Part shown: piece after piece, positions 1-8,598 of the stretch
How the letters are laid out: each line of letters begins with the position of its first letter
Position numbering within the stretch: position 1 is the first letter of the stretch
Origin: Phycisphaerae bacterium RAS2
GTDB lineage: Bacteria; Planctomycetota; Phycisphaerae; UBA1845; UTPLA1
NCBI GenBank assembly: GCA_007753915.1
Contig: CP036352.1
Location: 1,612,001-1,676,000, forward strand
Length of the DNA stretch: 64,000 nucleotides
Direction: 5' to 3'
Program-made: the position numbers and the translations under genes
The notes under the pieces: generated by a model
Told to the model about the DNA's origin: nothing
The model's database searches: none
Seen by the model: the letters and a program-made list of their open reading frames with translations, nothing else

Positions 1-149
1 TTGCTGCGGCGCGCGTATTCCTCGTCGATGTGCAGTGGGTTGAAATCGCCGGACGCGTCGGCGAAAGAGAAAATGTCTTTCTCGGTGATCGTCTTGACGA
101 ACGAGCCGCTGTCGCCGAGCTGGAGCGTTTCGCGCGTGCGCGGAGTCAT
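1..149 (-). CDS. MaoC-like (R)-specific enoyl-CoA hydratase, N-terminal part
   Basis: The gene starts at ATG 149 on the minus strand and runs off the left edge, leaving 49 codons. The visible protein contains FADASGDFNPLHIDEEYA, which matches the hydratase 2 motif of MaoC/PhaJ hot-dog proteins, with the catalytic Asp and His in the D-x-N-P-x-H segment. Family members hydrate or dehydrate (R)-3-hydroxyacyl-CoA in fatty acid or polyhydroxyalkanoate metabolism; the substrate cannot be read here. The start is supported by a -10 like box (TCTAAT) 7 bp upstream, with no Shine-Dalgarno. It is divergent from the peptidase gene at 195. Confidence 0.8.
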   Translation of the reverse strand, partial: MTPRTRETLQLGDSGSFVKTITEKDIFSFADASGDFNPLHIDEEYARRS

Positions 150-158
150 GGCTGGTAT

Positions 159-187
159 TAGACGCCCCGTGCGGCCGTTCGTAAACT
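159..187 (+). promoter_or_regulatory. Sigma70-type promoter of the MtfA-like gene, leaderless layout
   Basis: TAGACG (159-164), a 17-bp spacer and TAAACT (182-187) lie just ahead of ATG 195. Transcription would begin at about 194, giving an mRNA with almost no leader. No Shine-Dalgarno is visible. Confidence 0.45.
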
Positions 188-194
188 CGGCCCG

Positions 195-1010
195 ATGCTA
201 CGGCGAATCATGCGATGGCTGCGGGGTTCATCGTCGGATGCGGACGGGATTCCGGCCGGCCAACCTCCGCGCGCGGGCGAGGATTTGGACGCCGCCGCGC
301 GGGATGTGCTGCGCCGCGCCGTGCAATTCTACCCCGCGCTGCCGGAGGCCCAACGCGATCGGCTGCATCGGTTGATCGCGCAATTCCTCGTTGAGAAGGA
401 TTTCTGGGGCTCGCAGAATCTGACGGTCACGTTCGAGATGAAGGTCTATATCGCCGCGCACGCCTGCCTGATGCTGCTGGGCCTGCCGCGTCTGGGGCTG
501 TACCCGACCGCGCGCGAGGTGATCGTTTTCCCGTCGCACTTCGGCGAGTCGATCGAGTGCATCGCGCCCGACGGCCGCAGGATCGTGATCCACGATCACT
601 TCATCGGCCAGACGTGGCGGCGCGGGCCGGTGCTGTTGAGCTGGGATCACATTGACCCCGCGTCGCGCGGCATGATGGCGGGGCACAACACGATCTATCA
701 CGAATTCGCGCACGTGCTGGATCTGCTCGACGGCGAGGCCGACGGTGTGCCGCCGCTGGAGTCGGCCGATCAGTTGCCGGGGTGGCAGCGGGTGATGCGC
801 GCGGAGTTCGAGAGCCTCGTGGCGGCCGACCGGGCGGGCCGGCGGAGCTTTCTCGATCCGTACGGCGCGCAGGACCCGGCGGAGTTTTTTGCGGTGGCCA
901 CAGAACAATTCTTCGAGCAGCCGCGACGATTTCAGCGCTTGCACCGCGCGCTGTATGGGCAGTTAAGGCAATTCTACAAACAGGACCCGGCGGCGTGGAT
1001 GGTGAGCTAG
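195..1010 (+). CDS. mtfA: MtfA-family zinc peptidase (M90)
   Basis: The protein has 271 residues, close to E. coli MtfA. The zinc motif HEFAH is at residues 169-173 and continues into VLDLLDGEADG, the family version of HExxH followed by a distal acidic ligand. The C-terminal YGQLRQFYKQDPA block is also typical. MtfA is a cytosolic aminopeptidase that in E. coli binds the glucose regulator Mlc; no Mlc-type gene is visible here, so its partner in this organism is unknown. ATG 195 sits 8 bp after a -10 box, while an in-frame ATG at 210 is possible. The stop codon overlaps that of the convergent gene within a single CTAG. Confidence 0.85.
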   Translation: MLRRIMRWLRGSSSDADGIPAGQPPRAGEDLDAAARDVLRRAVQFYPALPEAQRDRLHRLIAQFLVEKDFWGSQNLTVTFEMKVYIAAHACLMLLGLPRLGLYPTAREVIVFPSHFGESIECIAPDGRRIVIHDHFIGQTWRRGPVLLSWDHIDPASRGMMAGHNTIYHEFAHVLDLLDGEADGVPPLESADQLPGWQRVMRAEFESLVAADRAGRRSFLDPYGAQDPAEFFAVATEQFFEQPRRFQRLHRALYGQLRQFYKQDPAAWMVS

Positions 1011-1810
1011 ATCACCGGCCTCATGCTGATCATCATGATTCCGAACGCGATGAGCGTGGTGAGCGAGCCTGCGATGAGAGTGAGGCCGCCGGCGGTGGCG
1101 GCGCGGCGGGCGAGGGGCTTCATTGCGCCCATCGCCGCGTGACGGCGGGCGATGAAGGCCGCGAGCGCCAAGCACGTTACCGCGAGGCAGACGCCGTACA
1201 TCTGGCTGATGAGCGCGGCGGCGACACCGGGGCCGAGCTGGGTCGGGCTTCGCAGATTGGCCAGCGACACGATCAGGCCGACCACCGTTGCGAGAAAGCC
1301 GAACGCCAGACAGAACGCCGCGGCAACCTGAAAGAAGACGACGGCTTCCTCCGCAGGGGTTGATACGGTGTCATGCCCGTTGAAGGCGTTGCGCTCGTGC
1401 CGATGCGCCGCGGGGTTCATCGCGCTAAGTGATTCGATTTCGAGAGAATCGTTCTCGCACGCTTGATCGGCCGCGCGAGCTGAAGCTCGCAGCTCATTGG
1501 CTCGCGGCTCATGGTTACGCGGCGAGCGGACGATCCAGGCGAAGGCATCGACGATTCCGGCCGGGCCGTAAACCGCCAGCAGGATGACGACCGGCGATCC
1601 GACGATCAGCGCGGCGGCGTAACCGCTGACAAAGGTCGAAGCCTGGGGCGCGAATCCTGTTCGAAAGAAGGCGTGACCCCAGAGAAAGAGGAATCCCACG
1701 ATGCCCGCGGCGGCCGTGGCGATGCAGCCGCCGGTCGCTTGGGCGCGTGGCGCGGTGGGATCGGTTTCGCGTGGGAGGTCGGAAACAGAGTGAGCGGTTG
1801 CGGTGCGCAC
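1007..1810 (-). CDS. MotA/TolQ/ExbB-like proton channel membrane protein
   Basis: Hydrophobic segments occupy residues about 25-75 (two helices). A C-terminal pair of helices flanks the segment FQVAAAFCLAFGFLATVVG and a later TLIAFGIMMI. The block AAALISQMYGVCLAVTCLALAAF resembles the MotA/TolQ/ExbB pore region. Such proteins normally form a proton-driven motor with an ExbD/TolR/MotB partner, and none is encoded next door. An open frame runs on into nadB, but the likely start is GTG 1810 just upstream of the first hydrophobic segment; this start is a judgement. It lies downstream of nadB on the same strand with a gap of about 205 bp. Confidence 0.6.
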   Translation of the reverse strand: MRTATAHSVSDLPRETDPTAPRAQATGGCIATAAAGIVGFLFLWGHAFFRTGFAPQASTFVSGYAAALIVGSPVVILLAVYGPAGIVDAFAWIVRSPRNHEPRANELRASARAADQACENDSLEIESLSAMNPAAHRHERNAFNGHDTVSTPAEEAVVFFQVAAAFCLAFGFLATVVGLIVSLANLRSPTQLGPGVAAALISQMYGVCLAVTCLALAAFIARRHAAMGAMKPLARRAATAGGLTLIAGSLTTLIAFGIMMISMRPVI

Positions 1811-2015
1811 GGCGAGGCCCCCGGAGTCCAGCGTTCTCGGTCTGGGGAAGAATCGGACGCGGCGCGGGGGCGGTTTACATATCTGTGTGAATGGCGTAGC
1901 GGGGATAATTGAAAATGAGCCGATTGCGCGAGCAATCGGTTCCCGGGGAACGGCGATTGGCCGCCATGGCGATTCTTCGACGTGCGCGAGCGGCCTTTCG
2001 ATGTGCGTCGGCGTC

Positions 2016-3671
2016 CTACGGAACCTCGGTGATCGGTTCAAACGCCTGGGCAATACCCGCGACCGTGTGGTTCAGCACGACATGGCCCCGGAATCGCGCA
2101 TCGTCGGACTTCGGAAAGTCGCTCCGGTAATGCACGCCGCGGGACTCTTCGCGTGCGAGGGCAGCCTGCGCGACCATGCGACCGGCCGTGAGCAGATTCT
2201 GCGTCTCCCAGCCGGCGCGATCATCGAGCACCTTGTCCATGACGTATCGGCCCCAGAAGTCGATGATTTCGAGCGTCTCGACGAGCCGGTCGGCCGTGCG
2301 GTCGATGCCGGCATTTCGCCAGCAGACGGCGCGCAGACTATTTCGGACGTCGGCCACGTCCAACTCGGTGCGGGCGCTGGGGGCGGCTTCGTGCGTGATG
2401 CTGACGGGGCGATTCAGGCGACCGTTGGCGGAGGATTCCTCGCCGGCGAGTCGGCCGACGTGCTTGCCGAAGACCAGCCCTTCGAGGAGTGAGTTGCTGG
2501 CGAGTCGGTTGGCGCCGTGAACGCAGGTGCTGGCCGCCTCGCCGCAGGCAAGCAGTCCCGGGAGCGTGGATTGGCCGTCGTGGTTGACTGCGACGCCGCC
2601 GATCATGTAATGCGCCGCGGGTCGGATAGGGATGAGATCGCGCGTCGGGTCGATGTCAAAATTGCTGCAAAGCCTGGCGATGTTCGGGAAGCGTGCGGCA
2701 AATCGGCCCGGCTCGAAGTGGCGTACATCGAGGTACGCGCACGTCGCGCCGGTCGTCGCGATGTGCCGAATGATGCTTCGGCTGACTACGTCGCGCGGGG
2801 CAAGTTCCGCATCGGGGTGCTCATCGGGCATGAAGCGGCTCCCGTCCCGGTCGACGAGGTACGCACCCTCGCCGCGCACGGCTTCACTGATGAGCGCGCG
2901 CGACGCGCCGGCGACGTAGAGCGCGGTCGGGTGGAACTGCATGAACTCCATGTCACGCATCTTCGCCCCGGCGCGGAAGGCGCAGGCGTGGCCGTCAGCC
3001 GTGGCGCAAGGCGGATTGGTCGTCTCGCGGAAAAGCATGCCCGCGCCGCCGGTGGCGAGAATGGTCCGTGCGGCCCAGATGGCCTGATACCCGTACTTGG
3101 CGTGATGCGTGATCCCGCCGAGGCAGCGGCCTTCGTGAACGATGAGATCAATCACGAAACAATTCTCAAAGACTCGGGCGCGGGGTTGTTGTGAAAGCGT
3201 TCGCGAAAGGGCACGCGATAGCTCGCGGCCGGTGGCATCGCCCAGCGCGTGGACGATGCGTCGCGCGGAGTGGCCGCCCTCCATGCCAAGCGCGACCGCG
3301 CCGTTTTCAAGGTCGAACCGTGCGCCCCAGGCGATCAATTCGTTGAGGCAGGCCGGGCCTTCCGTCGCGAGTCGCTTCACGGCGACCGGGTCCCCGATGC
3401 CGCAGCCGACTTCGAGCGTGTCGGTCGCGTGCGCATCGAACGAGTCGGCCGGGTCGCTGACCACGGCGATGCCGCCTTGTGCATAGGCGGTGTTGGATTC
3501 GGGCAGAGCGTCTTTGGAGAGAAGAATCACATCGGCGAATTCCGCCGCGGCGATGGCGGCGCGCAGCCCGGCGATTCCGCCGCCGATGACGAGCACGTCG
3601 GTGAAGACCTGCCCGAGCCGGCGCGAGTCGAAGTTAATGAGATAGCGCCGGCGGCAGAACGAATCGCTCAT
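2016..3671 (-). CDS. nadB: L-aspartate oxidase
   Basis: The enzyme oxidises L-aspartate to iminoaspartate, the first step of de novo NAD synthesis, with FAD as cofactor. The dinucleotide-binding motif VIGGGIAGLRAA is at residues 28-39. The family signatures SNTAYAQGGIA, FMQFHPTALY and GEAASTCVHGANRLASNSLLEGLVFG are all present. Its 551 residues are close to the usual 530-540. nadA and nadC are not adjacent, so the pathway genes are scattered. A TACAAT box ends 6 bp before the ATG and no ribosome binding site is seen, suggesting a leaderless message. Confidence 0.95.
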   Translation of the reverse strand: MSDSFCRRRYLINFDSRRLGQVFTDVLVIGGGIAGLRAAIAAAEFADVILLSKDALPESNTAYAQGGIAVVSDPADSFDAHATDTLEVGCGIGDPVAVKRLATEGPACLNELIAWGARFDLENGAVALGMEGGHSARRIVHALGDATGRELSRALSRTLSQQPRARVFENCFVIDLIVHEGRCLGGITHHAKYGYQAIWAARTILATGGAGMLFRETTNPPCATADGHACAFRAGAKMRDMEFMQFHPTALYVAGASRALISEAVRGEGAYLVDRDGSRFMPDEHPDAELAPRDVVSRSIIRHIATTGATCAYLDVRHFEPGRFAARFPNIARLCSNFDIDPTRDLIPIRPAAHYMIGGVAVNHDGQSTLPGLLACGEAASTCVHGANRLASNSLLEGLVFGKHVGRLAGEESSANGRLNRPVSITHEAAPSARTELDVADVRNSLRAVCWRNAGIDRTADRLVETLEIIDFWGRYVMDKVLDDRAGWETQNLLTAGRMVAQAALAREESRGVHYRSDFPKSDDARFRGHVVLNHTVAGIAQAFEPITEVP

Positions 3672-3677
3672 GCGGGT

Positions 3678-3683
3678 ATTGTA
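3678..3683 (-). promoter_or_regulatory. -10 box of nadB
   Basis: On the minus strand TACAAT is followed by ACCCGC and then the ATG of nadB. The -35 region is poor (TCTCGA at 17-bp spacing). The arrangement is nearly identical to the one before rlmN. Confidence 0.4.
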
Positions 3684-3812
3684 GGAGCAATGGTGAAACG
3701 TCGAGAAGTCACGAAATCGAGTCGTCGGACTCCTCCCTCGTGCGATTGGGGCCGTGCGTCACTTGCCATTCGCCGTTCGGTATTACACTACCATGGTGTT
3801 TCGCGTTCACCG

Positions 3813-4400
3813 ATGTGGGCCATTGATTCGGTTGTGAGCAGCATGATCCCTCGTGATGTTGTTCTTCGGAGATCCTTGAGCCGCGTCCGCGCTGCCTTGA
3901 TTGGATTGGGCTGGCTGGGCTTTGTTGCGGTATCGCTGTTTGCCATTTCCGTGTCGCTGCCGGTGAATGACTGGCGGTTGCTCTGGCTGCGCGAGCGGGC
4001 GACTGCCGTGGCGCTGGGGAGCGTCTTGTTGTTCACCGGCGCGGGAATGCTGATGTTCACCGTTGTTGGGATTCGATCATTGGCGCTGGCGTTCTGGCCG
4101 AAAGAGACGTTCATCGAGATCGGCCCGGTCGGCGTGCGGATGGAGCTGGGGCCGTATGGGCGGTTTTATGCAGAGTGGAAAGACGTCGAACTGAAACTGC
4201 GAGACGACTTCGATCCCGACGTGCTGGACTACATCCCCGATGCCGCACTGGCGATCGAGTTGCGGCATCGGCAGACCGGTGAGGACTATGCGGAGCTGAT
4301 CCAGCGAGTCGGACGCATCACTCCGGAGGAGTTCAATCGTCTCCTGCGGCCGTATCTTCCAAGGCCTGGCCAATCAACCGAAGCTGCTCAGATGAATTGA
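3813..4400 (+). CDS. Two-helix membrane protein of unknown function
   Basis: The 195-residue product has two predicted membrane helices, one around LIGLGWLGFVAVSLFAISV and one around AVALGSVLLFTGAGMLMFTV. A soluble C-terminal domain of about 110 residues follows (FIEIGPVGVRMELGPYGRFY onward), of a type often seen in bacterial PH-like or signalling-associated membrane proteins. I do not recognise a family. ATG 3813 is used; ATG 3843 is equally plausible because neither has a clear Shine-Dalgarno. It is convergent with the DUF4846 gene. Confidence 0.6.
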   Translation: MWAIDSVVSSMIPRDVVLRRSLSRVRAALIGLGWLGFVAVSLFAISVSLPVNDWRLLWLRERATAVALGSVLLFTGAGMLMFTVVGIRSLALAFWPKETFIEIGPVGVRMELGPYGRFYAEWKDVELKLRDDFDPDVLDYIPDAALAIELRHRQTGEDYAELIQRVGRITPEEFNRLLRPYLPRPGQSTEAAQMN

Positions 4401-4426
4401 CGCGATGACTGTTGAGGGTGGGGCTG

Positions 4427-5434
4427 CTATTTCCACCGGCGCAAATGCTTGAACTGCAGCACACCGCGCCCCGGGACCGTCACGCCGTTCGACTGCGACA
4501 CGGCGAACCAGGGCGAGCCGTCGGCCGCGCGAAGGACGTGCAGTGTCTGCGGAGGCGTGCCGCCGGTGCCGAGAAGGATGTGTACCGGCCCGTTTGCATT
4601 CCCGGTCTTGTGTGCTACGTCGAGGACAATCAACGCGTAGCCTTTTCTCGGCGCGGGATTCAGAAAGATGTCGCCGGGGCTGATGGAGCCGTCCTCAACA
4701 GGGCGGGAGTCGTCAAGAATGCTGTAGGGCGACGAGAACTGAAAGATCGTTTCAAGGTAGCTGCAAAAGCTGTCGCGTCCTGCGTCGGGCGGGCGCTCAT
4801 CGAGGAAATCCACCTTGCGCCCCTTGACCGTCGGGCGCTTGCCCGCGGCCCAGTCCGACCACTTCGACGCGTGCCCGCTTGTAAAGTGGAACTGCACGTT
4901 GTTGAGGTCGCCGCCCGCCCAAAGGTACTCTGCACGAAGTCGCAAGAGCATGTTGGATGCATCGAGCACGCGCGCGCTGCCCGGTTGCAACGCGATGACG
5001 GCGGCCAGTGTCTTGTCGCCGGGCTTCAACACGACTTTGCGCTTGGCCGTGGTAACGGGCGTGTCAGAAGGCCACGTCGGCAGATGGCGCAGCCAGTCGC
5101 CGAAGCTTCCGTGAGCCGTGCGCAAACGATCGAATCCGGGCGGCGGCTCGATGCGCTCGCAAAGCGGCGCGGTCTTCGCCATGCTGCGCGGCGAGAGCCA
5201 CGCATACACGCGAGGCTTCTCCGTCACGACCGGCGAAGCGTAAGAAGTCTGCGGCACCGCCATCCGGTCCGCTGCGAGCTTGGTCTTGTTCTCGGTTGAG
5301 CGGGTGTTGAAAAGGATGAACCCGCCGAACAAAACGACGAGCGCGATGCGAAACGAGTAACGGTTGCTTGATCGGGCGAAGCGTCGCGCCCACTGGGTGA
5401 CAGTCATTTGGGCGCGATGGGACATGCGATTCAT
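4427..5434 (-). CDS. DUF4846 family exported protein
   Basis: After an N-terminal membrane anchor (YSFRIALVVLFGGFILF) comes a domain with the DUF4846 hallmarks: PPGFDRLRTAHGSFGDWLRHLP, MLLRLRAEYLWAGGD, QFHFTSGH, a W-x-x-W-A-x-G-x-R-P block and GYALIVLDVA. The biochemical role of DUF4846 is unknown; the positions suggest a periplasmic or surface location. Start ATG 5434 is chosen because a promoter (TTGCAA-N16-TATGGT) ends 7 bp before it; a longer frame with a TTG start at 5479 would place that promoter inside the gene. The stop codon lies 26 bp from that of the convergent membrane protein gene. Confidence 0.75.
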   Translation of the reverse strand: MNRMSHRAQMTVTQWARRFARSSNRYSFRIALVVLFGGFILFNTRSTENKTKLAADRMAVPQTSYASPVVTEKPRVYAWLSPRSMAKTAPLCERIEPPPGFDRLRTAHGSFGDWLRHLPTWPSDTPVTTAKRKVVLKPGDKTLAAVIALQPGSARVLDASNMLLRLRAEYLWAGGDLNNVQFHFTSGHASKWSDWAAGKRPTVKGRKVDFLDERPPDAGRDSFCSYLETIFQFSSPYSILDDSRPVEDGSISPGDIFLNPAPRKGYALIVLDVAHKTGNANGPVHILLGTGGTPPQTLHVLRAADGSPWFAVSQSNGVTVPGRGVLQFKHLRRWK

Positions 5435-5441
5435 GGCGCTA

Positions 5442-5469
5442 ACCATATCCGGCTTATCGGTGTTTGCAA
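5442..5469 (-). promoter_or_regulatory. Promoter of the DUF4846 gene
   Basis: On the minus strand TTGCAA (5464-5469), a 16-bp spacer and TATGGT (5442-5447) precede ATG 5434 by 7 bp. It decides the start and implies a leaderless mRNA. Confidence 0.45.
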
Positions 5470-5509
5470 CGGCGGACAACAGTGCTTTGTGAAACCTGCG
5501 GCGACCGAA

Positions 5510-6367
5510 TCACGGCTCGTCGATCGGCTCTTCGCCCGCGGTTCCGGCAATCGGTCCGTCGAGTGATTCGGCGGCCGGTGGTTGGATCAGCGTCGGCGGC
5601 GCGGGCGTTGCCACTGTTGCGGTCATGGCCGTTGCAGGTGCGAGTTTTTCCAATTGCTGCCGTGCGATGGACAAGTTCGGGTTCGCGCCGAGGGCCAGGC
5701 GAAGCGAGCGCTCGGCGTTTTCGCGGTCGCCCGCCGCGAGGCGAATCACGGCGAGGTTGTAGTGGGCCACGTCCTCGGTCACGACCGTCCGGAATTGGGC
5801 CAGGCTTTGATCGAGCCGGCCGGTCTGGGCATAGACAATGCCGAGATTCATTCGAGCGCGTTTGAGCGAGGGTGCCAGCGAAAGAGCCATGAGGAACTGC
5901 TCCTCGGCTTCGGCAAAGCGCTTCTGGAGCAGGTAATTGTAACCCAGGTTGTTCCGCAACACGCCGGCGTCCGGCGCGGCATCCATTCCGCTGCGGAAGA
6001 TCGACTCGGCCTGGGCATACTGGCCCAGCTTCTGATAGAGCATTCCGAGCCGGTTGTACCCGGCAGCCATCTTTGGGCTGGCGGCGATAGCGCGCTCGTA
6101 TTGCTCGATCGCACCCTTTGGGTCGCCCTGGCCCTCAAGCATGCGGCCGGCCGCGAGGTGCGTCATGGGATTGATGCGCGGCGTGGGTGCCTGCTTGGCG
6201 TGAGCAAGTGCCCGCTCTTTATCCAGATTCTGCGTCTGAACGGTAGATGAAGAGGACGTCTGCTTATTGAGCGAACAGCCCATCGGCGCGAGAATCAACG
6301 CCGCGCCCGATGCAGCGCATCCGGCAATCTGTCGCACAAGCAATCTGCGATGGGAGCGATGATTCAC
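5510..6367 (-). CDS. TPR-repeat lipoprotein, TadD-like
   Basis: An N-terminal signal segment (GCAASGAALILAPMGC) ends in a Cys that could be lipidated, although the lipobox is not ideal. About five tetratricopeptide repeats follow, for example AAGYNRLGMLYQKLGQYAQAE, VLRNNLGYNYLLQKRFAEAE and ARMNLGIVYAQTGRLDQS. The C-terminal tail is rich in Pro, Ala and Thr. The gene lies 3 bp downstream of the lipoprotein gene at 6371 and should be cotranscribed with it. TPR lipoproteins such as TadD occur in Tad systems, and the Tad locus starts about 3 kb away on the other strand, so a pilus accessory role is an inference. Confidence 0.75.
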   Translation of the reverse strand: MNHRSHRRLLVRQIAGCAASGAALILAPMGCSLNKQTSSSSTVQTQNLDKERALAHAKQAPTPRINPMTHLAAGRMLEGQGDPKGAIEQYERAIAASPKMAAGYNRLGMLYQKLGQYAQAESIFRSGMDAAPDAGVLRNNLGYNYLLQKRFAEAEEQFLMALSLAPSLKRARMNLGIVYAQTGRLDQSLAQFRTVVTEDVAHYNLAVIRLAAGDRENAERSLRLALGANPNLSIARQQLEKLAPATAMTATVATPAPPTLIQPPAAESLDGPIAGTAGEEPIDEP

Positions 6368-6370
6368 GAT

Positions 6371-6925
6371 TTACTTCCCCGAAGCGCCGCTTTGCATGGT
6401 GTTGGTCAGGCGGTAGGCGCGGAGCCGGGTTTCCGGCTGGTTGGCAATGCCCTTTCCGGCAACGGATTCCTTCGCGGCCATTCCTCGGCCTCGCGGCAGA
6501 CCCAGAACAACCTGAACCGGCTTGCTTCCCGGCACAACGCGACGGAGAAAGTCATTTGCAGTCTCGAGTCGTGCCGCCGCCAATTCCGGGTCGCGCGAGC
6601 TGGTGGTGAAATTGAGCGTACCCCCTGACGACGCGAGCAATTCCGCGTACCGCTCCAACCGGGCGACGCCGACACCGGACAGGTCCGCTGAATGCGGCAC
6701 AAAATGCAGATCAGCAAGGGACAGGTCGGCGAGCATGCCCTGGTCATCGTGGTAGGCAAAGCTCTCCGCGAGAGGGTTCTTGGTCTCCGACTCACCCTGC
6801 GGCGGTGCGTTCATGCGTTCCACCGGGGGCTGGCAACCGAATCCAAAGAGAGCAGATACAAGAACAACGGCCAGAAGTTCGAATCGTTGTCGCACAGGAA
6901 GACCTCGCTTCACGAACCGCGGCAC
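6371..6925 (-). CDS. Lipoprotein with OmpA/CpaD-like periplasmic domain
   Basis: The protein has 184 residues. A hydrophobic leader FELLAVVLVSALFGFGC ends in a plausible lipobox Cys. The rest, including LHFVPHSADLSGVGVARLERYAEL and DPELAAARLETANDFLRRV, has the spacing of OmpA C-terminal/CpaD-type domains, where an R-A or R-L helix follows a D-P-x-L segment. CpaD is an outer membrane lipoprotein of Tad systems. The assignment is tentative because similarity is only in pattern. The start used is GTG 6925; it is the first gene of a two-gene unit with the TPR protein. Confidence 0.55.
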   Translation of the reverse strand: MPRFVKRGLPVRQRFELLAVVLVSALFGFGCQPPVERMNAPPQGESETKNPLAESFAYHDDQGMLADLSLADLHFVPHSADLSGVGVARLERYAELLASSGGTLNFTTSSRDPELAAARLETANDFLRRVVPGSKPVQVVLGLPRGRGMAAKESVAGKGIANQPETRLRAYRLTNTMQSGASGK

Positions 6926-7333
6926 GGTTGCACGGCATGGGAGCGCATGCGCAAAACATGCGGCTGCGCGGCACCGCGCGCCTGATTGTTTATCGGCAAC
7001 TTCAGGCTGGATTGGGCAATGGCAATGCTGGGAAGGATCCGGCGCGGTCGACAGGGCGTTGCGGATCAGGGCAAACCCGACGGCACCGGGGTCAATGGCC
7101 CGCGAGCAGGATGCAAAAACAGGTCAGGCATGTCAGCCAGAATGCGATTCGCATGGAAGCACCTCGAGTTTGGCGGCTTCTGCGGAAATACGTGCGTCCC
7201 CCATCCGGAAAGCACGGACCCCGCCACTGCGGGAAGTCCGACGGCTGCATCGGTTGCTTTCCAACGATACTCCAATTCAGCTTCGGCCCCCCGCGTACAC
7301 CGGACTTGCCGGTTGCCGGGAGTGAGCCATAAC
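6926..7333. other. Divergent intergenic region without a clear gene
   Basis: Between the lipoprotein gene and the PDZ protein gene there are about 400 bp with no supported CDS. On the minus strand a 20-codon frame at 7092-7154 encodes a hydrophobic peptide with four cysteines; it has no ribosome binding site and I do not call it a gene. Confidence 0.4.
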
Positions 7334-7361
7334 TTGGATGCGGTCTTGGTTCGGCTAGAAT
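7334..7361 (+). promoter_or_regulatory. Promoter of the PDZ protein gene
   Basis: TTGGAT (7334-7339), a 16-bp spacer and TAGAAT (7356-7361) are followed by a leader of about 28 nt before ATG 7396. Confidence 0.5.
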
Positions 7362-7395
7362 CCTCCCATAATTCCGACCGAACCGGGGACACCCC

Positions 7396-8598
7396 ATGGC
7401 ATCAAGAGGAATGAAATCAATCCGAGGAGCCTGCGTGGTCGGGATGGCCTGGTGCAACGCCCTTGCGTTTGCTGCGGCTTCAGCACAATCGACCGACGTC
7501 GGGCGACGGGAGGACGGCGGACCGTTGCCCTCGGCGACCCAGGCAGGGCTTTCGGATGCCGAACTGGGTGAACTGATCCGCGACTTGTCGAGCCCTGTTT
7601 TTCGGACACGCGAGCGGGCGGCGGCCCAGCTCATGGATGCGGGTGATCGCGCGTTGCCATGGCTCATCCAGGCGTTCGAATCACGTTCTTCCTTTGATAC
7701 GCGCCGCCGTATCAAACAGATCGCGCTTGAGATTTACCTGACGATCCACGTCGCGCCGCCTCGTGCGTTCCTTGGGATCTCACACCTCGGCTACGCAGGC
7801 GAAACCAAGGACGACGCGCGTATTCCCATCTGGGGCACGGGTCTGCTCATTACAGACGTATTTACCGGTTCGGCCGCAGACATCGGAGAGATTCGTCGCG
7901 GCGACATCATTCTGATGCTGGACGGCAAGCCGTCGGTCGGGGACTACAAAGCGACGAACTTCACGGACCAGATCGGCCGGCGCAGACCCGGCGCGCCGTG
8001 CACCGTCGGGCTGCTTCGTGGGGGAGTGGGCCTTTACCTGCGAGAGGGGAATACAAAGGGGTTCGATCCCGCCGACTTCGCGGCAGGCAAATACGAAGTG
8101 GTGCGGCCGGAGGATGACCCGCGCGTGCTTCCCGGCACGACGGCGCTGCGCATCATTGATGCATCGGGTTTGAATCCCATGCTGTCTCTCAAGACAGACG
8201 ACCTCGTCATTGCGCTGGACGACGAATTGCTTGATCCCAACGCGGAAGACGGGGGAATTGGCATCTGGGCCAGGAAGCAGTCGCCTCCCTCTCCGACCCA
8301 GGCGACCGAACCCAATCCATTGCCGCCTGGCGTCGGCATGCGGAAGCTGTCACGAGCAACCGCGCAGATTCTGCGCGGCGGAACGTGGTACACCATGACG
8401 GTGCGATTGGGCCGTTGGCCTTCGTACTTGAATGACTGGTTGGCCCGAAGCCGGGCGCTCGACGGTGCATCGGTCGCTGCGGCGCTGGACGGGTTTGAAG
8501 CGTGGTGGGGGACGACCTTTGACCCGAAGGGCAACTTCGGCGATCGCGCGGACGGGGATCATCGTTGGCGAATGAGCGGGTCGAGTTTGTCGGATTAG
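7396..8598 (+). CDS. Exported PDZ-domain protein
   Basis: The 400-residue product begins with a signal peptide (GACVVGMAWCNALAFAAASAQS). Residues about 50-110 form a helical HEAT-like segment (LSSPVFRTRERAAAQLMDAG). A PDZ-like domain follows (FLGISHLGYA, then ADIGEIRRGDIILMLDGKP), where the carboxylate-binding loop would be FLGIS. No protease domain is present, so it is likely a periplasmic scaffold rather than a HtrA-type protease. HEAT plus PDZ secreted proteins are common in planctomycetes. The function is not known. Confidence 0.7.
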   Translation: MASRGMKSIRGACVVGMAWCNALAFAAASAQSTDVGRREDGGPLPSATQAGLSDAELGELIRDLSSPVFRTRERAAAQLMDAGDRALPWLIQAFESRSSFDTRRRIKQIALEIYLTIHVAPPRAFLGISHLGYAGETKDDARIPIWGTGLLITDVFTGSAADIGEIRRGDIILMLDGKPSVGDYKATNFTDQIGRRRPGAPCTVGLLRGGVGLYLREGNTKGFDPADFAAGKYEVVRPEDDPRVLPGTTALRIIDASGLNPMLSLKTDDLVIALDDELLDPNAEDGGIGIWARKQSPPSPTQATEPNPLPPGVGMRKLSRATAQILRGGTWYTMTVRLGRWPSYLNDWLARSRALDGASVAAALDGFEAWWGTTFDPKGNFGDRADGDHRWRMSGSSLSD

